Assembly (NCBI GenBank): GCA_950295325.1
Contig: OX485809.1
Coordinates: forward strand, 10,604,001 to 10,664,000
DNA: 60,000 nt
Direction: 5' to 3'
DNA from: Polytrichum commune
Lineage: Eukaryota > Streptophyta > Polytrichopsida > Polytrichales > Polytrichaceae
The position numbers and the translations under genes were made by a program. The first letter of the stretch is position 1; each line of letters starts with the position of its first letter. This document shows, in pieces, positions 56,136 through 60,000 of the stretch. The notes beneath the pieces were generated by a model that worked only from the letters and a program-made list of their open reading frames with translations, was not told where the DNA came from and ran no database searches.

Positions 56136-57108
56136 TGTCGCAACCCTTGCTAACCCCCTTAGCAATCTTGCCAATTTTCAATTCTAGCAAAGGTTACGAG
56201 CGCTAACCATTCGCATTCCGCCATGCTAATGGTTAGCTCCTCTAACCCCGGACCATTAGTTCATAGGAGGGGAACCAACCCTCCTACTTTGATTTCGGGA
56301 CTCACCCCTTTAATCGGTAACCAATCCTTAGATGTGGACTTCCATCCATGGAAGTCCCATCTTATGTTGATCATCGCGTTGCCGGAGCAACACTACAACA
56401 ACCCGAAGCATACTAGGCAACTATGGCCTCACAATGGGCCAAAGCCCATGGAGGCCGTGCCGTTCGGCCTCGGGTGGGTGAGGCCACACCACCTCACCCA
56501 TATAAGCCTCTAGGACTTCACGCGGGGCCCCTACCCCACCGTCAACCAACCTCTTGTCTCTCTACCAAGAGTTGGGGCCAAGTGGACATTTTCCTTTAGC
56601 TGCTGGGCCTAGATCCGCCCAGCAGCTTCAGACCATCATAACTTCCTTGTATGATGTCTGATCATAACAACCAACCACTCCATCTTCATCTACGCTTCAC
56701 GTAGATGCCGATGGACTCCTCACTTGCCCCATTCGGGCAAGTATTGAGGAAGTAATGCCTGTTTGAACCTTGGCAGTCCCGGGAATCACTCCCAGGCACT
56801 GCTGTAACAGGGCGCTGTCCCGGGACAGCGCCCCACTCAAATGGCCATAACTCCTAGCTCACACCTCCGATTGAGGTGTTCTTGAGCTTTCTAGAATCAC
56901 CACGCCATGAGCTACGCATAACTCATGGCCTTACCCTTGTGCCTCCTAATCTTTGTGGGTGGGAGGCGTTCCCAACGCCCGGGGCCCTCACCCACACTAG
57001 GATCACTTGGGCCCTCTCACCAACGGCGCCACAAGTCCCGGGTGTCACTCCGGGGTCCCCCTTGTGCCCATGGTGTTTTGGGCACTCCTCATGGAGAGGT
57101 GCGCGACA
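56136..57108 (-). repeat. 5' LTR of element O
   Basis: A 973-bp LTR. Its outer flank TTCGC opens directly into the interior of another LTR in the same orientation (P), about 76 bp from where P's end would be. Confidence 0.93.
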
Positions 57109-58007
57109 TTCGCATTCCGTCATGCTAATGGATAGCTCCTCTTACCCCGGACCAATAGTTCATAGGAGGGAACCAACCCTCCTACTTTGCTTTCGGGACT
57201 CACCCCTTAATCGGTAACCCATTTCCCCAATGTGGACTTCCATCCATGGAAGTCCAATCCTATGTTGATCATCGCGTTGCCGGAGCAACACTACAACAAC
57301 CCGAACCATACTAGGCAACTATGTCCTCACAATGGGCCAATGCCCATGGAGGCCGTGCCGTTCGGCCTCGGGTGGGTGAGGCCACACCACCTCACCCATA
57401 TAAGCCTCTAGGACTCTACACGGAGCCCCTACCCCACCGCCAACCAACCTCTTGTCTCTCTACCAAGAGTTGGGGCCAAGTGGACATTTTCCCTTAGGTG
57501 CTGGTCCTAGAACCCCCCCAGCAGCTTCAGACCATCATAACTTCCTTGTATGATGTCTGATCATAACAACCAACCACTCCATCCTCATCTACGCTTCACG
57601 TAGATGCCGATGGACTCCTTGCTTGCCCCATTCGGGCAAGGCCTGAGGAAGTTATGCCTGTTTGAACCTTGGCAGTCCCGGGAATCACTCCCAGGCACTG
57701 CTGTACCAGGGCGCTGTCCCGGGACAGCACCCCACTCAAATGGCCATAACTCCTAGCTCACACCTCCGATTGAGGTGATCTTGAGGATCGCAGAATCACC
57801 ACGCCATGAGCTACGCATAACTCATGGCCTCACCCTCATGCCTCCTAGTCTTTGTGGGTGGGAGGCGTTCCCAACGCCCGGGGCCCTCACCCACACTAGG
57901 ATCACTTGGGCCCTCTCACCAACGGCGCCACAAGTCCCGGGTGTCACTCCGGGGTCCCCCTTGTGCCCATGGTGTTTCGGGCATTCCTTATGGAGAGGTG
58001 CGCGACA
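57109..58007 (-). repeat. LTR P, partial (target of element O)
   Basis: This 899-bp piece lacks about the first 76 bp as read on the plus strand. The missing part should lie on the other side of O, which has been lost. It ends GGTGCGCGACA and is followed not by the family polypurine tract but by an unrelated Gag sequence, so P is a solo or 5' LTR inserted there. Confidence 0.88.
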
Positions 58008-58171
58008 TCTAGCCTCCCTAAGTTCTGGGGAACAAAAGACGAGGATCCCTTGAGACATATGGAGCGGTACATAGAGAGACTAGCTAGCTCCATGATTACC
58101 GATCCAGGATACTGGTTGGTGTGGTTTCCGACAACTCTAGAAGGCGAGGCCTACGAGTGGTACAAGGACCA
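58008..58171 (+). pseudogene. Gag fragment of a different retrotransposon
   Basis: The plus-strand frame encodes LPKFWGTKDEDPLRHMERYI followed by LASSMITDPGYWLVWFPTTL and EGEAYEWYKDH. The pattern F-x-G-x(4)-P with L-x-G-x-A-x-x-W-Y is that of the plant Retrotrans_gag domain. It has no counterpart elsewhere in the window and is open across all 54 codons. It is bounded by LTR P on the left and element Q's LTR on the right, so it is the only remnant of the DNA that the family inserted into here. Confidence 0.7.
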
Positions 58172-59143
58172 TGTCGCGCACCTCTCCATGAGGAGTGCCC
58201 GAAACACCATGGGCACAAGGGGGACCCCGGAGTGACACCCGGGACTTGTGGCGCCGTTGGTGAGAGGACCCAAGTGATCCTAGTGTGGGTGAGGGCCCCG
58301 GGCGTTGGGAACGCCTCCCACCCACGAAGACTAGGAGGCACAAGGGTAAGGCCATGAGCTATGCGTAGCTCATGGCGTGGTGATTCTAGAATGCTCAAGA
58401 ACACCTCAATCGGAGGTGTGAGCTAGGAGTTATGGCCATTTGAGTGGGGCGCTGTCCCGGGACAGCGCCCTGGTACAGCAGTGCCTGGGAGGGATTCCCG
58501 GGACTGCCAAGGTTCAAACAGGCATAACTTCCCCAAGACTTGCTCGAATGGAGCAAGTGAGGAGTCCATCGGCATCTACGTGAAGCGTAGATGAGGATGG
58601 AGTGGTTGGTTGTTATGATCAGACATCATACAAGGAAGTTATGATGGTCTGAAGCTGCTGGGGGGTTCTAGGCCCAGCAGCTAAAGGAAATTGTCCACTT
58701 GGCCCCAACTCTTGGTAGGGAGACAAGAGGTTGGTTGACGGTGGGGTAGGGGCCCCCCGTAGAGTCCTAGAGGCTTATATGGGTGAGGTGGTGTGGCCTC
58801 ACCCACCCGAGGCCAAACGGCAAGGCGTCCATGGGCATTGGCCCATTGTGAGGCCATAGTTGCCTAGTATGGTTCGGGTTGTTGTAGTGTTGCTCCGGCA
58901 ATGCAATGATCAACATAGGATTGGGCTTCCATGGATGGAAGTCCACATCTAAGGAATGGTTACCAATTAAGGGGTGAGTCCCAAAAGCAAAGTAGGAGGG
59001 TTGGTTCCCTCCTATGAATTATAAGGTCCGGGGTAGGAGGAGCTATCCATTAGCATGGCGGAATGCGAATGGTTAGCGCTCGTAACCTTTGCTAGAATTG
59101 AAAATTGGCAAGATTGTTAAGGGACCTAGCAAGGGTTACGACA
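58172..59143 (+). repeat. 5' LTR of element Q
   Basis: A 972-bp LTR ending GGGTTACGACA (one change from the usual end). The left flank GACCA (58167-58171) is foreign Gag sequence. Confidence 0.93.
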
Positions 59144-59145
59144 CG

Positions 59146-59157
59146 TGGTATCAGAGC
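59146..59157 (+). other. Primer-binding site of element Q
   Basis: TGGTATCAGAGC after a CG spacer; elements C, I and M have CT. Confidence 0.9.
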
Positions 59158-59820
59158 AGGGTTCCAAGTTTTGAGCTCGCACTTTGAGGGAAACATGGGT
59201 ATCAAAAATGCGGGTTATGATGGTGAGCCCGGGGTTTCCAAAAGGTTGTGAGGCTCAAATTGGAACAAGGATCATGTGCAAGTGGAATTTGACCATACCA
59301 TTGGTTCAAATGACAATGGTGGGCATGAGGGTGGATTTGGTAAGGAAAATGGAGGAGTGCTTTGAAAAGGGCTCCCGCAAACCTCAAAAAACATTTGGGG
59401 CCTAGAATACCGAAAGGACCCAAAACCTTGGAGGGCATTAATGTTGGATTGAAATTCCAATTCGAAATGCTTGGAAGGTATTGATGTTGGAATGAATTTA
59501 GTGCTAATGAGGCACCCGGGGCTTCTTAAGGCCTATGTGCGCTATTCAAACGCACAAATGAAGGATACACCTAAAACGGACGAGCTTTCTAAGAAATGCA
59601 TCCTTTTAGGTGGGGTTTTAAAAGCGGGTGGTGGATGCCTTGTTTAAGTCCCCAAGGCTTCTTGAGGACACGGTGGGGACCATCAAGTTTGCAAGAGCAT
59701 TGAAGCCAATGGTCCCAAAGAGAAGTATGGCGGCGCATCACCACAAGTGGCTTTAGCCAAAGTAGGTCCCAAAGAAATGAGTGCAAATTGTTTGGTCCAT
59801 TTTACTTAGGCAAAACATGT
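59158..59820 (+). pseudogene. Gag-position region of element Q
   Basis: Homologous to 2264-2920 of C. A 73-codon open piece (59184-59405) has no recognisable domain; frameshifts follow. Confidence 0.55.
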
Positions 59821-59821
59821 T

Positions 59822-60000
59822 GGTGCCGCGGACGGAATGTTGAAAGGTGGATTTATGCTTCCAAAGCAAATCATACTTGTGCCGCGGACGGAATGTTGGG
59901 AGGTGGGTTTGTCCTACCAAGGCAATTCATGTTCGTGCCGCGGACGGAGTGTGGGAAGGTGGCTTTGTGCTACCAAGGCAAAACATGTTTGTTTTGCGGA
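59822..60000 (+). repeat. 56-bp tandem repeat array in element Q (at least 3 units, cut by window end)
   Basis: Cores CGGACGGA at 59829, 59885 and 59941, with a fourth starting at the last bases. Spacing is exactly 56 bp. Confidence 0.87.

Larger units (their letters stand above)
50149..57108 (-). mobile_element. Element O: minus-strand 5' half carrying three solo LTRs
   Basis: Read on the minus strand, O has its 5' LTR (56136-57108), PBS, gag-position region, 56-bp repeats, protease remnant, palm-deleted RT, four 229-bp units, RNase H tail and the start of integrase, and ends at the strand switch at 50149. The 3' half and 3' LTR are absent. Three solo LTRs interrupt it at 51200, 52240 and 55079, each with a perfect 5-bp duplication. 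O itself lies inside LTR P. Confidence 0.87.
58172..60000 (+). mobile_element. Element Q: 5' part (truncated by window end)
   Basis: Q starts with an LTR (58172-59143), a PBS (59146-59157), the gag-position region and the beginning of a 56-bp array. Its layout and sequence are closest to element C, including the GGGTTTTAAAAGCGGG and TAGCCAAAGTAGG variants. Confidence 0.9.

Noticed and set aside
28278-58007. The whole right half as an assembly artefact
   Set aside because: It cannot be excluded at the individual joints, but several insertions have exact 5-bp duplications, and siblings differ in private changes. A wholesale artefact is therefore unlikely, and only the microhomology joints are in doubt.

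Overview
The window is plant nuclear repeat DNA. Apart from one 164-bp piece, every base I can assign belongs to a single family of Ty3/gypsy (Metaviridae) LTR retrotransposons inserted repeatedly into itself. The signs are: LTRs of about 973 bp that begin TGTCGCGC and end TTGCGACA; a primer-binding site TGGTATCAGAGC two bases after the 5' LTR, matching the 3' end of plant initiator-Met tRNA; a polypurine tract GGTGGGGGTGAG abutting the 3' LTR; and pol in the order protease, reverse transcriptase, RNase H, integrase, chromodomain. This makes it a chromovirus. A Galadriel/Tcn1-like affinity is my impression only. I see no host gene, tRNA, rRNA or CRISPR array. The host is probably a land plant with a large, repeat-rich genome; the species cannot be read from this sequence.

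Layout, with my own letters for elements. D (+, 3' end only, 1-1275 plus 8324-8328) was hit in the last bases of its 3' LTR by the complete element C (+, 1276-8318, target duplication GGTTG). D lies inside the integrase region of E (+, 8329-18081). E is itself split by the complete element A (-, 10053-17010). E ends in the integrase region of F (+, 18082-18361), which is cut by G (-, 18362-19302 resuming at 24780-28277). G is interrupted by H (-, 19633-24779). From 28278 comes a plus-strand run: I (28278-34288), J (34289-40243), an inverted gag-region fragment L (-, 40244-40923), M (40924-47927) and N (47928-50148). At 50148 the strand flips to O (-, 50149-57108), which carries three solo LTRs. 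O lies in the partial LTR P (57109-58007). A foreign Gag fragment (58008-58171) and the start of element Q (+, 58172 to the end) complete the window.

Two kinds of element are present. G has an uninterrupted RT-RNase H-integrase-chromodomain frame of about 958 codons with all catalytic residues in place, and a diverged LTR. All the others, wherever they cover the region, share the same defects: the RT palm with its YIDD motif is deleted at one common junction; the RNase H TDAS aspartate is glycine; the integrase zinc finger is broken; a TAG stop lies in the integrase core and a TGA stop in the chromodomain. Yet the two LTRs of C differ at one position that I could find, so C inserted recently and already defective. 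The simplest reading is a non-autonomous family mobilised in trans by G-like relatives.

The defective family also carries two internal tandem arrays not present as arrays in G: a 229-bp unit (2-4 copies) made from the RT/RNase H junction, and a 56-bp unit (1-6 copies) between the gag region and protease. Its LTR is a ladder of strong hairpins, at least one of which shows a compensatory base-pair change in G. Several junctions lack target duplications and show short microhomology or inverted duplication, pointing to repeated illegitimate recombination, unless they are assembly errors. Those junctions should be confirmed with long reads.
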